From positions 186,001-250,000 of the forward strand of contig CAJXLT010000002.1 of NCBI GenBank assembly GCA_913056365.1: a DNA stretch of 64,000 nt, written 5' to 3'. Shown piece after piece: positions 45,048-54,500 of the stretch. The notes under the pieces are model-generated. The model saw nothing but the letters and a program-made list of their open reading frames with translations. It was not told the origin of the DNA and made no database searches. The DNA is from an uncultured Paenibacillaceae bacterium (GTDB lineage Bacteria > Bacillota > Bacilli > Paenibacillales > K13). Both the position numbers and the translations under genes were made by a program. Positions within the stretch are counted from its first letter, which is position 1. Every line of letters begins with the position of its first letter.

Positions 45048-45788
45048 CTACAGCTCGATCCTCGTTATACGGATCATAATCGCGATAGCTGCAGTCAGCA
45101 GCACGAGCGCACCCATCATGACCATCCATCCAAATCCGCTATAGAGCGGGGCCATATAGTCTGGGGACGCCATTCTCAACAAAACTACAAATACGATGGG
45201 AGTAAAGGCGAGCATCCGAGCTTCGAGCTTCTTCTGTGCGACTAGCACCTGGATTTCTTGACTGACCCTAATGCGTTCACTGATCGTATAGGCAGCACGC
45301 CTTGCAACCTCGATTAAGTTGCCGCCGCTGCGCTTACAGATGATGAATACTTCTGCGAATTCAGCAATCTCTTCGATGCCGGATCGATCCGCGAAATCCT
45401 TCAGTACGCTTTCGGCAGTATCCCCGACTGCCAGACGTCCCACCATCATCTTCAATTCCTTCACGATCGGTATATGTGGGCTTTGATACAGCAGCTGCAT
45501 ATCGTGATACGTTGCTTGCAGCGCACTCTCCACAGATCGTCCTGCTGACAGAGCCGAAGCCAATACGTCCAGCATCTGTTGGAATTGCATGGCAAGACTG
45601 CTCTGCATACGCTGTACACACCAGCTTCTGTACAGTCGCGGAGCAAACCAGAGCACCGGCATGAATAGTAGAGCTGCGTACCAGACATCGAAGAATAGCC
45701 AGCCTGCTCCGAATGCCATGAGCGTGCACATTAAGATGACAGCAACCCATTCCCAAGGCTGCAACCGATATTCACGATAATCTCTCAT
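45048..45788 (-). CDS. TadB-type platform protein (T2SS F domain)
   Basis: About 246 residues from the ATG at 45788, which overlaps the TadA stop (ATGA); the longer ORF lies within tadA. QQMLDVLASALSAGRSVESALQ and FIICKRSGGNLIEVARRAA form the T2SSF domain, with membrane helices at both ends. It pairs with TadC in the pilus base. Confidence 0.85.
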   Translation of the reverse strand: MRDYREYRLQPWEWVAVILMCTLMAFGAGWLFFDVWYAALLFMPVLWFAPRLYRSWCVQRMQSSLAMQFQQMLDVLASALSAGRSVESALQATYHDMQLLYQSPHIPIVKELKMMVGRLAVGDTAESVLKDFADRSGIEEIAEFAEVFIICKRSGGNLIEVARRAAYTISERIRVSQEIQVLVAQKKLEARMLAFTPIVFVVLLRMASPDYMAPLYSGFGWMVMMGALVLLTAAIAIMIRITRIEL

Positions 45789-47035
45789 CCGGTGTTCATG
45801 CTCCTTCCCTCTCTGCTGCTGCCAATGTGCGCTGGATTCGGCAGATCCAAGCCGGCCAGCTCCAGCTTTCGTCTGCGCTGCAACGGTTCGCCTGTATGCT
45901 GCAGACGGCCATCGCCAGCGCGTGTGAACAGCGGATGCATCTGAACTTGACCGTCTACACAACCGCAAACCTCGTAGATCGCCATCACGTTCCGCTTCCC
46001 GTTCGGCATGCGGGCAAGGTGGATGATGATTTCGATTGCGGAAGCGATCTGCGCGCGAATGACTTCAACCGGAAGCAGAGCACCGCTAAGCACCATCGTC
46101 TCCAATCTGCTGATCATGTCCTGCGGGCTGTTCGCATGACCAGTCGAGAGAGAACCATCGTGACCTGTATTCATCGCCTGCAGCATGTCCAGTGCTTCCG
46201 CCCCTCTGACCTCGCCGACAATAATACGGTCTGGCCGCATGCGTAGCGAAGCGCGTATGAGGTTGCGAATACTGATCTCACCTTTCCCTTCCGAGTTGGC
46301 ATTACGTGTCTCCATACTGACTAGATTCGATACATTGCGAATTTGCAGCTCAGCAGCATCCTCGATGGTCACGATGCGGGAATGACGAGGAATGAAGTCG
46401 GATAAGGCGTTCAAGAAAGTCGTCTTGCCTGAGCCAGTGCCACCGCTGACGAATATGTTATACCCTGCTTGCACGAATACGTTCAGCCATTGACTAGCTT
46501 CATCTGTTAGAGAACCGAGCTCGACAAGCTTATCCATCCGCAGCGGCTGCTCCGGAAATTTCCGAATCGTAAGCACTGGGCCTTTCAACGCAATCGGAGG
46601 CAAGACAACATGTACCCGCGATCCGTCCGGCAATCTGGCATCTACGATAGGCTCCGATTCGTTGACAATTCGGTTCACCTGTCCGACAATCATCTGAATC
46701 AAATCCTCCAGCCGTTCCTGACTCTCGAAGCGATCGGCGATCTGTATGCTCTTGCCAGCGCGTTCTATGAAAATCTCGTCATGCCGGTTGACCATAATTT
46801 CCGTTACTTCTGGATCATCGACGAGCGGCTGCAGCACGTCCAAACCGCGGAACGAAGCATAGATACGCTCGATCAGCCTCTTCTTCTCTTCCAGCGTTAG
46901 CGCAGCGCTCTCTTCACTGTCGAACACTTGCCGCTCAATGAGCCGCAGAATCGCCGACTCGGACATGTCTCCTGTGTCCATCAGTTGATTGCGCACTGCT
47001 TGCTTCAGCACCATCCATAGCTCATTGTTGTTCAT
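45785..47035 (-). CDS. TadA/CpaF-type pilus assembly ATPase
   Basis: 416 residues. Walker A is SGGTGSGKTTFLNAL, followed by the RIVTIEDAAEL Asp box, Walker B region RPDRIIVGEVRG and the His box GHDGSLSTGHANS. The N-terminal domain carries EIFIERAGKS. This ATPase powers pilus extension and perhaps retraction at the cytosolic face. It overlaps TadZ upstream by 4 bp. Confidence 0.92.
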   Translation of the reverse strand: MNNNELWMVLKQAVRNQLMDTGDMSESAILRLIERQVFDSEESAALTLEEKKRLIERIYASFRGLDVLQPLVDDPEVTEIMVNRHDEIFIERAGKSIQIADRFESQERLEDLIQMIVGQVNRIVNESEPIVDARLPDGSRVHVVLPPIALKGPVLTIRKFPEQPLRMDKLVELGSLTDEASQWLNVFVQAGYNIFVSGGTGSGKTTFLNALSDFIPRHSRIVTIEDAAELQIRNVSNLVSMETRNANSEGKGEISIRNLIRASLRMRPDRIIVGEVRGAEALDMLQAMNTGHDGSLSTGHANSPQDMISRLETMVLSGALLPVEVIRAQIASAIEIIIHLARMPNGKRNVMAIYEVCGCVDGQVQMHPLFTRAGDGRLQHTGEPLQRRRKLELAGLDLPNPAHIGSSREGRSMNTG

Positions 47036-48264
47036 GCCAGCCCCATCCTCGTACCTCGGAATACCGACAACCTTGCTTCCTCAGACGGATCTCCGGCATG
47101 TGTAATACTTCTTCGTTCTTCCAATGATTCAATTACCTTGCACACCGCTTGTGTGTAGACAGATTGATCTTGTAGCAGTCGGCCGCGATTGCACTTCCAT
47201 GCCGGCACATAAGGAAGCGCAGTGTGAACCCGGTACGGCAAGCGCTCATCAGGCTCGTCAATAGATTGCAGATCCGTCGCTTTACCGTTGATGAACAGCC
47301 ATGCCTTCTCTGGGCGGCGTTCCTTGCGCAGTTGCATGCGCTCCAGCAGATGGGCGGTTTTCTCCCGACAGCCTGTACTTCCGTCCACTAAGCAGATAAC
47401 CGTATCAGCTTGAGACAATGCGTCCTGAGCATGCTTATGCCAAGCACTGGACAAATCGATAATGACGACCTCGTACTGCAAGTTGTCTAGCAGCATACGG
47501 CGTAGCTGGTCTAACTCGTTACCGCCAAACTCCGCATAATCTTCCGGATGTCGCAACGGTTTGACCCAATCACAAGCACCTTCCTGCAATCTTCCTATCG
47601 CTCTTCGCAATGCTTCTTCAGCAAGACTGCTCCCTGCTTCTGAACTGTTCGACTCCCTGGAACGTACAATGTAGAGCCATTCAGCTAACGGATCGTCCGT
47701 CCCGAATAGAGGCATGGAAGGCATGTCCTCCATGTTGAGATACACCGCTTTCCTAGTGCGACCCCACACCTTAGCCAGTGTTAGCGCCAACGTCGTCTTC
47801 CCTGTACCTCCGGCAGCGGAATACACCGCAATTGTACGACCGGATGCCGTATGTTCGCTCAGGCGGTGACGGTGCAAGCTCTCTGCTGTGTGCGCATGCT
47901 TCTGTACTTCTTCAAGCAATGCAGGCAGCGGTTGGTAGGCATACAGACGGCGAGGCTGTCCTGACTCGTTCCCCGATCCATTGCTGGATGCGTTCACGAT
48001 CCTCTCACCTACTAACAACAAACAATCCTGCTGGCCGCCGACCTTCTCTATGACTGGCAGGAACTGAGGTGTACAGAGACAAACATCCCACAGCGGCTTG
48101 CCGCTTACATAACGCTCTAGCTGTTCCGTTGCGGCGAAGGAAGTAACCTTCAAGCTCCGACACCAGTCTGGATGCGTGTGTACAAAGTAGGCGAAGGCTT
48201 GCACGAACTCACGCTCCTCTGAGCATAGAAGCAGATGAAGCACGCGATTATTCGTCACTTGCAT
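47032..48264 (-). CDS. TadZ/CpaE-like localisation ATPase
   Basis: About 410 residues from the ATG at 48264 (AAGGAGG 6 nt upstream). An atypical receiver-like N-terminal domain is followed by a MinD/ParA-type ATPase, with AVYSAAGGTGKTTLALTLAK as the deviant Walker A. TadZ proteins place the pilus machine in the cell. A terminator lies between it and the kinase gene. Confidence 0.82.
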   Translation of the reverse strand: MQVTNNRVLHLLLCSEEREFVQAFAYFVHTHPDWCRSLKVTSFAATEQLERYVSGKPLWDVCLCTPQFLPVIEKVGGQQDCLLLVGERIVNASSNGSGNESGQPRRLYAYQPLPALLEEVQKHAHTAESLHRHRLSEHTASGRTIAVYSAAGGTGKTTLALTLAKVWGRTRKAVYLNMEDMPSMPLFGTDDPLAEWLYIVRSRESNSSEAGSSLAEEALRRAIGRLQEGACDWVKPLRHPEDYAEFGGNELDQLRRMLLDNLQYEVVIIDLSSAWHKHAQDALSQADTVICLVDGSTGCREKTAHLLERMQLRKERRPEKAWLFINGKATDLQSIDEPDERLPYRVHTALPYVPAWKCNRGRLLQDQSVYTQAVCKVIESLEERRSITHAGDPSEEARLSVFRGTRMGLA

Positions 48265-48292
48265 GACATTCCTCCTTTTCTTAAGAAACAAC

Positions 48293-48335
48293 AAAAAAAG
48301 CACACACTGATGGCATCATAGTCATCAGCGGTGCT
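48293..48335 (-). terminator. Terminator or attenuator between kinase and TadZ genes
   Basis: On the minus strand AGCAC...CTGATG pairs with CATCAG...GTGCT and runs into seven Ts. It lies 29 bp before the TadZ start. If read through, the kinase and Tad genes form one operon. Confidence 0.75.
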
Positions 48336-48445
48336 TCCGCTTTGTTGTTTATTGAGTTATATGGGTCATGCTACTTCCTAATCACCAACAGTATAGCCTA
48401 GCTTCCAAGCGTTGACAAGTCCTTATTTTCGAAAAAAACAGTCTA

Positions 48446-50050
48446 TTATGATTTTGCGCAATTGTCTACAGCATGTGTCCGCAGCGACATTAGCTGCTGA
48501 AGGAGAGGAGCGAGAGCAGCATCTATGCGCTGTCCTGCTGCTTTCTCAAATTGAACAAGTCCGCCGTTCCAGATCGCCTTCGTAACAGCGGCATGCGGAA
48601 TATTTGGAACTACACATGACGGGCGCACTGGCATCGTTCTCAACCATGGTTTAACAATATCAGCGGAAGCCTTGTTAGCAACCCAGTGTATAGGTATGTT
48701 AGATTCCGTGTATGATTCCAGCATCGCCGCAGCCCAATTCGCTTCTCTGCTGCCTGCCTTAGCCGGGAAAGGATCAACAGCGCAGACAATCGCCGCAGCG
48801 CGAGGCAGCAGCGCTCGAATGGTATCTTGGTCCCAGCAAGTACCGATATCTGCGAACACTAGCCCGCTCTCACATAAATCGATCATGCGGCGCAGCTGCA
48901 CAGCATCTGTCTTCATACCGGCAGGACGATCTGGGGGAAGCGGGTACCACAATGTCCCATACTGCTGCCAGCGTGCGGCCGCACGAAGCCCGTCTTGCTC
49001 AAGCGCCCGATTGCACAGGAACCGATAGCTTCTCGGGCGATGCTCTTCACCGTTAAGTAAGTGATAATGCTCTGCACGGCCTCCGGGCAGCTCAAGCACA
49101 CCGCATGGCATTCCTGCACGCATCCATGCCGCTGCAAGCGCCATCGTCAAGAACGTTGAACCCGCTCCGCTATACAAGCCGCCAACAAGAATCAAGGATG
49201 GCAAGCGGTCTTCATGTAATGTAGCCAAGGATACTGCGGCTAGATGAGAATCCAACTGTTCAAATGCACGCCTTGCTTCACTAGCCGATTGGAATCGAAG
49301 CGCTGGATCACCTTGCAGCAAGCGAAGTAGGATATCCATAAGTTGCGGCAGTTCATCGGTCGGTAAGCTGAGAGCAGACCGACCTGCCGGCGATACCCCG
49401 CGATTCACCAAGTAATACAGCAGTCCACCTAGCTGGTACAAGTCGCTGCGTGTATCTACCGCTCTCCCTGCAAGCTGCTCCGGCGAAGCAAATTGCGGTG
49501 TGCCGTAACGACCCAGTGTCCTAGTTGATTGTGATTGCTCTGTCAAGCCGACTGACAGTGATCTCTCTTGCAAGCTGGCAATGCCGAAATCAATCAGCCG
49601 CACATGCCCTTGCTTATCAAGCATGACATTCGAAGGCTTCAAGTCACGATGCATGATAGCAGTCGGTCCGGTGTCGTGCAAATATGCTAATAACTCACTC
49701 AGCTGCTTCCCGATACGAACGACTTCGTGAAGCGGAAGTCTGCGTCCATGACGTTGAAACCGCTGCTCGACCGTCTCTCCTTCGACGTACTCCATAATGA
49801 TCCAGCCTTCTTCGTCTTCCTTCCACACATCGATCACTTCCGGTAAATACGGATGATCAAGCGTGACGAGTACTTTCGCCTCCCGCTCCCATATTCGCTG
49901 TGTCAGGCTTCCGCCTTGAACGAGCTTGGCCGCGCGCAGCTTACCATGCACCTTCAAGTCCCTCACGAGAAATACACTGCCCATACCGCCTGCTCCTAGC
50001 GGCTGCACCATTTCATAGCGGCCACCGAGCAACGTTCCCATCTTCTTCAT
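48446..50050 (-). CDS. Ser/Thr protein kinase fused to a degenerate MinD-like domain
   Basis: About 534 residues. The kinase domain (about 1-270) has all key residues: GAGGMGSV glycine loop, AAKLV lysine, HRDLKPSN catalytic loop, DFG at 155-157 and ASPEQ. From about 285 a second domain begins SLILVGGLYSGAGSTFLTMAL, like the first strand and P-loop of CpaE/MinD ATPases, but GKT is replaced by GST. No transmembrane helix. It probably phosphorylates Tad components; the FHA protein of the operon is a plausible reader. Start M2 at 50050 gives the best spacing from GGGAGGGG. Confidence 0.8.
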   Translation of the reverse strand: MKKMGTLLGGRYEMVQPLGAGGMGSVFLVRDLKVHGKLRAAKLVQGGSLTQRIWEREAKVLVTLDHPYLPEVIDVWKEDEEGWIIMEYVEGETVEQRFQRHGRRLPLHEVVRIGKQLSELLAYLHDTGPTAIMHRDLKPSNVMLDKQGHVRLIDFGIASLQERSLSVGLTEQSQSTRTLGRYGTPQFASPEQLAGRAVDTRSDLYQLGGLLYYLVNRGVSPAGRSALSLPTDELPQLMDILLRLLQGDPALRFQSASEARRAFEQLDSHLAAVSLATLHEDRLPSLILVGGLYSGAGSTFLTMALAAAWMRAGMPCGVLELPGGRAEHYHLLNGEEHRPRSYRFLCNRALEQDGLRAAARWQQYGTLWYPLPPDRPAGMKTDAVQLRRMIDLCESGLVFADIGTCWDQDTIRALLPRAAAIVCAVDPFPAKAGSREANWAAAMLESYTESNIPIHWVANKASADIVKPWLRTMPVRPSCVVPNIPHAAVTKAIWNGGLVQFEKAAGQRIDAALAPLLQQLMSLRTHAVDNCAKS

Positions 50051-50336
50051 CATACCCCTCCCTTCAGAATGGTTGGGACATTCTTCCTTATTCCATGAGT
50101 ATAGCTTGCAACATTCGTATGTACAAGTATTCTTACACGGTCTGTCGCAGAGCGATTCGTATATACCTCCGTATTTGGGAGCATCATGCCGGATTTGTAT
50201 ATGCTCGGGTTCTCACTTCCGGTCAGCCATCACCAATGTATGAGATGACGTTCAAGGCATGCAAATGCTAGTTTATAATTTCCGTTCTTTCCCTGTATAC
50301 TTATAACAGATACACAAAAGGAGTGGATCATGAATC

Positions 50337-50504
50337 ATGTCCCAACCTGCTACAGATGATAAGCGAAGTAAAGTATTGAAGAAGAGTATCGACTCACTGA
50401 TTCAAATTGACAATCAATCCGGCTTGAATGCTCATCAACAAATCTTAATGAACAAGTTTCTGAAAGAACTCCATCACACGCATCATGCGAAATCATCCAC
50501 ATAA
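50337..50504 (+). CDS. Small 55-residue protein
   Basis: Below the ORF-track limit. MSQPATDDKRSKVLKKSIDS continues to HHAKSST and a TAA at 50502. It is charged, probably helical, cytosolic. AAAAGGAG lies 13 nt upstream, while a competing ATG at 50330 (6 nt from the site) would give a nine-codon overlapping leader. A strong terminator follows directly. No family recognised; the shape recalls small sporulation proteins. Confidence 0.55.
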   Translation: MSQPATDDKRSKVLKKSIDSLIQIDNQSGLNAHQQILMNKFLKELHHTHHAKSST

Positions 50505-50520
50505 CGATGACATGACGAAG

Positions 50521-50556
50521 AAGCTGACTGCGCTTTACACGCGGTCAGCTTTTTTT
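50521..50556 (+). terminator. Rho-independent terminator
   Basis: A 12-bp stem (AAGCTGACTGCG/CGCGGTCAGCTT, one G-U) with a 7-nt loop is followed by a run of Ts. It ends the small gene and faces the YheC/YheD gene. Confidence 0.9.
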
Positions 50557-50571
50557 CCATTTGCGATACAG

Positions 50572-51363
50572 CTATATACGTTTGTTCACTTTCGTCCTTC
50601 TTCGCCGTTTACTATTGATTTTGTGCCGAATTTGGCTAATCTTCGCATACAGCTTCTCATTCTCGTGATGCTTGAACAAGCGTACGCCCGGTGCTGTATT
50701 CGCCTCCAACAGCCACACCTTGCCATCTTGGTCAACGGCTAAGTCCAAGCCGAGACTACGAAGACCAGGGTAGGCTTCGCCTAACGCGCCAGCGACATGT
50801 CTCGAAATCGCGATAAGCTCGTGCTCGATTCTCTCTATCTGATCAACATCGAATTCCGTTGCTGTTGCCAACGCCTGCCGAACCGTGATGGGCACGCCGC
50901 CGCGCGTTCGATTCGTCGTAATTTGAGCAGGCGGCGCCATCTTCCCCATCGCACCCATGCAATGCCAGACGGAGCCTGGTTTCATGAGCAATACCCGAAA
51001 GTCAATAAGCCGATCTTCGTTGCAGATCAATGTGATCCCTTGCTGGATCACGTATTTCCGCCTTTGCTTCCGGTGGCGGATTACACGATACAAGGCTTGC
51101 GGCGTAGCGAACGTGCGAGTCGGATAGCCCTGTTGATCCAGAATCAACTGCTTGTTCAAGCGGGAAACCTTCATCACACCGCGTCCGCCCATACCGTGTT
51201 CTGGCTTGACATATACGGCATCGAATTCATCCAACAGCTCGCACATGGACTGTTCGGTCAACCGTTCCATCCTAGGCAGCGCGTCTTTCAGCAGCAGTTC
51301 GTTCAATAGGGCGGCGTGCTTTTCCCATTTGCTTGATACATACAGACGGTGTCTCGGGTCCAT
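50572..51363 (-). CDS. YheC/YheD-type endospore coat-associated ATP-grasp protein
   Basis: 263 residues, an ATP-grasp domain: AVYVKPEHGMGGRGVMKVSR, DFRVLLMKPGSVWHCMGAMGKM and LEANTAPGVRLF with the metal-binding Glu/Asn. The family is associated with spore coats in Bacillus; the reaction is unknown. The basic C-terminal tail is KINSKRRRRTKVNKRI. GGAGGG precedes the start. Confidence 0.82.
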   Translation of the reverse strand: MDPRHRLYVSSKWEKHAALLNELLLKDALPRMERLTEQSMCELLDEFDAVYVKPEHGMGGRGVMKVSRLNKQLILDQQGYPTRTFATPQALYRVIRHRKQRRKYVIQQGITLICNEDRLIDFRVLLMKPGSVWHCMGAMGKMAPPAQITTNRTRGGVPITVRQALATATEFDVDQIERIEHELIAISRHVAGALGEAYPGLRSLGLDLAVDQDGKVWLLEANTAPGVRLFKHHENEKLYAKISQIRHKINSKRRRRTKVNKRI

Positions 51364-51420
51364 TCATATCGCCCTCCTCCGGATATATCTATGCGGAAGA
51401 AGGTTGTTCGGTTTGGGCGC

Positions 51421-52410
51421 TTATACAGGTTGATTCAATTCCTTGGCAGCAATCGCGCTTGCAACCTGCTCACCATGAAATCGTCCGTTCTCAATATAAA
51501 TCACATTCGCACGACTGCCTGCCGCAACTACACCAGCAATATACACACCTTGTACATTCGTTTCCATCGTTTCCGAATCATAAGCCGGCTGACCAGTCTC
51601 CAAATCAGTCTGCACACCCATACTTTGCAAGAAACTGCGGTCCGGACGAAATCCAGTAAGCACCAGCACATCGTCATTCGGGAGCTCCTCACGTGTCCCG
51701 TCTCTGCTCACAACAATCGAATTCGGCTTAATTTCTAACAGCTTCGTCTTCCAATACATGTGAATCTTATCTTTCTCTACTCGACTCAAGAATAACGGCT
51801 TCACCCATGACTTCACGTTCTCTGTCAGTTCCTCACCGCGATAGACGACCGTGACATCCGCTCCCGCGCGATACAGCTCAAGCGCAGCATCCACAGCAGA
51901 ATTACGCCCCCCGATAATCGCTACCTTACGGCCGACATACGGATGCGCTTCGCGAAATACATGCGATACCTTCGGCAAGTCTTCGCCATATACGCCCAAG
52001 TAATTCGGCCAATCAAAATACCCTGTCGCCACGATAATATTAGCTGTCTCATAACAGGCCTGAATGCCGTGCCGATCCTCCGTATGCACAGCGAATGTCC
52101 CATCGTCCCGCTTGCTCACCTGCTTCACTTCCTCATAGGTGCGGACACGAATCCCTCGCCTGCGTACGACAGTAGAGTAATATTCCAGCCCCTCCCGCCG
52201 AGATGGCTTGTCGTTCGGTGTCACGAATGGTACTCCGCCGATCTCCAACAGGTCAGGCGTACTATGAAATTGCATAAATGTAGGGTACTCATATACGGAC
52301 TGCACAATACAGCCTTTCTCAATGACGAGTGGTTCAATCCCTCGATCCTGCAGCGCTGCAGCTGTTGCCAACCCGCATGGTCCAGCGCCGATTACAATCG
52401 CTTTTTCCAT
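51421..52410 (-). CDS. ypdA: YpdA-type putative bacillithiol disulfide reductase
   Basis: About 329 residues from the ATG at 52410 (GGAGGAG upstream). MEKAIVIGAGPCGLATAAAL binds FAD, IIGGRNSAVDAALEL binds NADPH, and VYIAGVVAAGSRAN is the C-terminal FAD motif. YpdA reduces oxidised bacillithiol in Bacillales using NADPH. It is followed by the ABC ATPase and DNA repair genes, without obvious functional link. Confidence 0.85.
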   Translation of the reverse strand: MEKAIVIGAGPCGLATAAALQDRGIEPLVIEKGCIVQSVYEYPTFMQFHSTPDLLEIGGVPFVTPNDKPSRREGLEYYSTVVRRRGIRVRTYEEVKQVSKRDDGTFAVHTEDRHGIQACYETANIIVATGYFDWPNYLGVYGEDLPKVSHVFREAHPYVGRKVAIIGGRNSAVDAALELYRAGADVTVVYRGEELTENVKSWVKPLFLSRVEKDKIHMYWKTKLLEIKPNSIVVSRDGTREELPNDDVLVLTGFRPDRSFLQSMGVQTDLETGQPAYDSETMETNVQGVYIAGVVAAGSRANVIYIENGRFHGEQVASAIAAKELNQPV

Positions 52411-52442
52411 GATTTCTCCTCCCCTTGATGTCCAGTTGCTTC

Positions 52443-53213
52443 CTATCCTTCTCTCACCTTGGCCCAAGGCCGATCCTTATACCATTCCAATTCTGCCTGC
52501 ACGTCATAGGCTCGGGCAATGAGATCACTAGTGACAACCTCATGCTTCGCTCCTGCGGCTTCAATGCGTCCGGCGCCTAACAGCAGCACATGGGTGAATA
52601 ACGGCATGATTTCTTCGATATGATGTGTCACATATAGAAACTGAACCCCTCTGTCACTGAGCAGCTGCAAATCTGCGAGAAATCGCTCGCGCTCATATAA
52701 GTCCAGACCGGAGCAGGGCTCATCGAGAATGAGCAGCTTCGGATTGGCCATCATCGCTCTTGCCAGCATTACTTTCTTACGCTCACCCTGAGACAAAGTA
52801 CCAAGCGCCTGATCAGTCAGATGGGCGATACGCAGTTCCTTCAGCAGTTCTCTTGCACGATGCTCAACCTCAGCTGGCACAGCTTGATACAGTCGCAAAT
52901 AAGCATGAACACCGCTGGCAACTACTTCCCATACCGGGTCGCGAAGCGCCAGCTTATCCATCAGCGATTGGCTAATGTAGCCGATACGCTTGCGTACTTC
53001 TCGTACATCACACTGTCCATACGTCTCGCCGAGCACTTGAACGGTGCCCGATGTCGGGAACAAATAACCGTTGATCATTTCGAGCATCGTCGTCTTCCCC
53101 GAGCCGTTGCGCCCAAGAATGACCCAATGCTCCTCATTGTTCATCGTGAACGATACATTGTGCAGGATGGTGCGGGTATCCCGCTTCCAGCTGACCTGAT
53201 CGAATGTAATCAT
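52443..53213 (-). CDS. ABC transporter ATP-binding protein (YlmA-like)
   Basis: About 256 residues. Walker A is GRNGSGKTTML, signature LSQGERKKVML, Walker B LLILDEPCSGLD and H-loop VTHHIEEI. No permease gene is next to it. It resembles B. subtilis YlmA and similar lone ATPases. The ATG at 53213 is chosen over that at 53222 because the GAGGGG site sits too close to the latter. Confidence 0.8.
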   Translation of the reverse strand: MITFDQVSWKRDTRTILHNVSFTMNNEEHWVILGRNGSGKTTMLEMINGYLFPTSGTVQVLGETYGQCDVREVRKRIGYISQSLMDKLALRDPVWEVVASGVHAYLRLYQAVPAEVEHRARELLKELRIAHLTDQALGTLSQGERKKVMLARAMMANPKLLILDEPCSGLDLYERERFLADLQLLSDRGVQFLYVTHHIEEIMPLFTHVLLLGAGRIEAAGAKHEVVTSDLIARAYDVQAELEWYKDRPWAKVREG

Positions 53214-53271
53214 AGGAATCATTTCCCCTCTAGTCCTCTACGCTTTCTTACCTAACCGAACGAATACTCGA

Positions 53272-53628
53272 TTATGGCTTGCTTCGATGTGCTTGTGCCA
53301 GCTCCAGCAACAAGGCATCCGGCATCGGTCCGTTGTGCACAGCAACATGCTCTGGCTTCGAGGAATAGAGCAGCTGATACATGTTCATCCGGCCGGTAAC
53401 ACTCGAAGTGTGCAGATACACATGTTCCGCATATAAGCCTCTCTCGACAATCTGCCGAACAAGGTCGAAGCCCGTCGGCTCACCCCAGCCGAGATCATGA
53501 TCGAGGGACAAGATGTGCACCTCGCACGATTCCAGCAGCTGCAAGCATTCATCGGCGTTGCGTGCAAGCACGAACCCTTCCGGGCAACGGCGAATATCAT
53601 CTAGATACACATTCAGCTTCTCAGCCAT
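53272..53628 (-). CDS. Cyclic-phosphate-processing receiver-like (cREC) protein
   Basis: 118 residues. KLNVYLDDIRRCPEGFVLARN and ILSLDHDLGWGEPTGFDLV form a receiver-like fold with the LDDxR and LDHDLG motifs of the cREC family, thought to act on cyclic phosphate ends of RNA or nucleotides. This role is from family knowledge and unproven here. The start at 53628 follows AAGGGAG; it lies 28 bp after endonuclease IV, consistent with nucleic acid repair. Confidence 0.65.
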   Translation of the reverse strand: MAEKLNVYLDDIRRCPEGFVLARNADECLQLLESCEVHILSLDHDLGWGEPTGFDLVRQIVERGLYAEHVYLHTSSVTGRMNMYQLLYSSKPEHVAVHNGPMPDALLLELAQAHRSKP

Positions 53629-53656
53629 CTCGCATGCGCTCCCTTCTCCCGGGCAG

Positions 53657-54487
53657 TCAAGTAGTCCAAGCAGTAAGCAGCTCCAGCTCATCGCGGTGCG
53701 TCTTCCCCTTGGGCACTGGTGTTTCCAATATCATGGGCAGATTGTTCGACCATGTGCAGCGCAAAAATTGCCGAAACCGCTCCACGCCAATCATTCCATG
53801 CCCGATCGGTGCATGGCGGTCTCGCCTTGAACCGTGCCCGAATCGAGAATCATTCATATGCACAGCATGCACGTGCTGAATATACCCAAGCTGCATACCG
53901 CGTTCGAATGTGACCGACCAGCCCTGCTCGTCCCAGAGACCGCTGGCATAGGCGTGGCAGGTGTCTAGGCAGAATCCGATCCGATCCGCATGCTTGGACA
54001 GCTGGCGTATGTGCACGTGCTCCTCGAAGGCAGTCCCCTTCTCTGAACCTTCTCCTGCCATATTCTCCAGAAGAATCAATACTTCTCCTTCATACCGATC
54101 CAGAACCTCATCTATACATTGTAAACTATTTTTATATCCTTGCAACGGGTCTTTATTATGAAATTTGCCAAAATGCACAACGACGCCAAGCGATCCACAA
54201 GCCTCTGCAATAACCAGATCATTGACGAGAGACGCCATCATACTCACACGCGCATGCTCAGGTACCGCGATATTAATCGGATAAGCCGAATGCGCAATGG
54301 AACGAATACCGTGCTCTGCGCAATAGAAGCGACAGCGCGCAGCATCTTGTTCGTTGAATGACGGCTTTAATGCTAGGCTGCGCGGGTTCTTCGGAAAGTA
54401 TTGAAAGGCGCGTCCTCCTAGCCTATGTGCGAAGCGAGCAGCTTCATAATAACCGCGCCTGGTGCTGACATGACTGCCGAACAACAT
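53657..54487 (-). CDS. nfo: Endonuclease IV (AP endonuclease)
   Basis: 276 residues, TIM barrel. MLFGSHVSTRRGYYEA, IAHSAYPINIA, VVHFGKF, LLENMAGEG with the zinc glutamate, GFCLDTCHAYASG, HMNDSRFGHGSRRDRH and MILETP follow the family order. It cuts DNA 5' of abasic sites, using zinc. The ATG at 54487 follows AAGGGGGG; the ORF-track start is too long. It is downstream of the Fpg gene by 13 bp. Confidence 0.9.
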   Translation of the reverse strand: MLFGSHVSTRRGYYEAARFAHRLGGRAFQYFPKNPRSLALKPSFNEQDAARCRFYCAEHGIRSIAHSAYPINIAVPEHARVSMMASLVNDLVIAEACGSLGVVVHFGKFHNKDPLQGYKNSLQCIDEVLDRYEGEVLILLENMAGEGSEKGTAFEEHVHIRQLSKHADRIGFCLDTCHAYASGLWDEQGWSVTFERGMQLGYIQHVHAVHMNDSRFGHGSRRDRHAPIGHGMIGVERFRQFLRCTWSNNLPMILETPVPKGKTHRDELELLTAWTT

Positions 54488-54500
54488 CACAGTCCCCCCC

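Noticed and set aside
48293-48335. Regulatory attenuator specific to the Tad genes
   Set aside because: A plain terminator of the kinase gene explains it; no alternative antiterminator pairing was found by eye.
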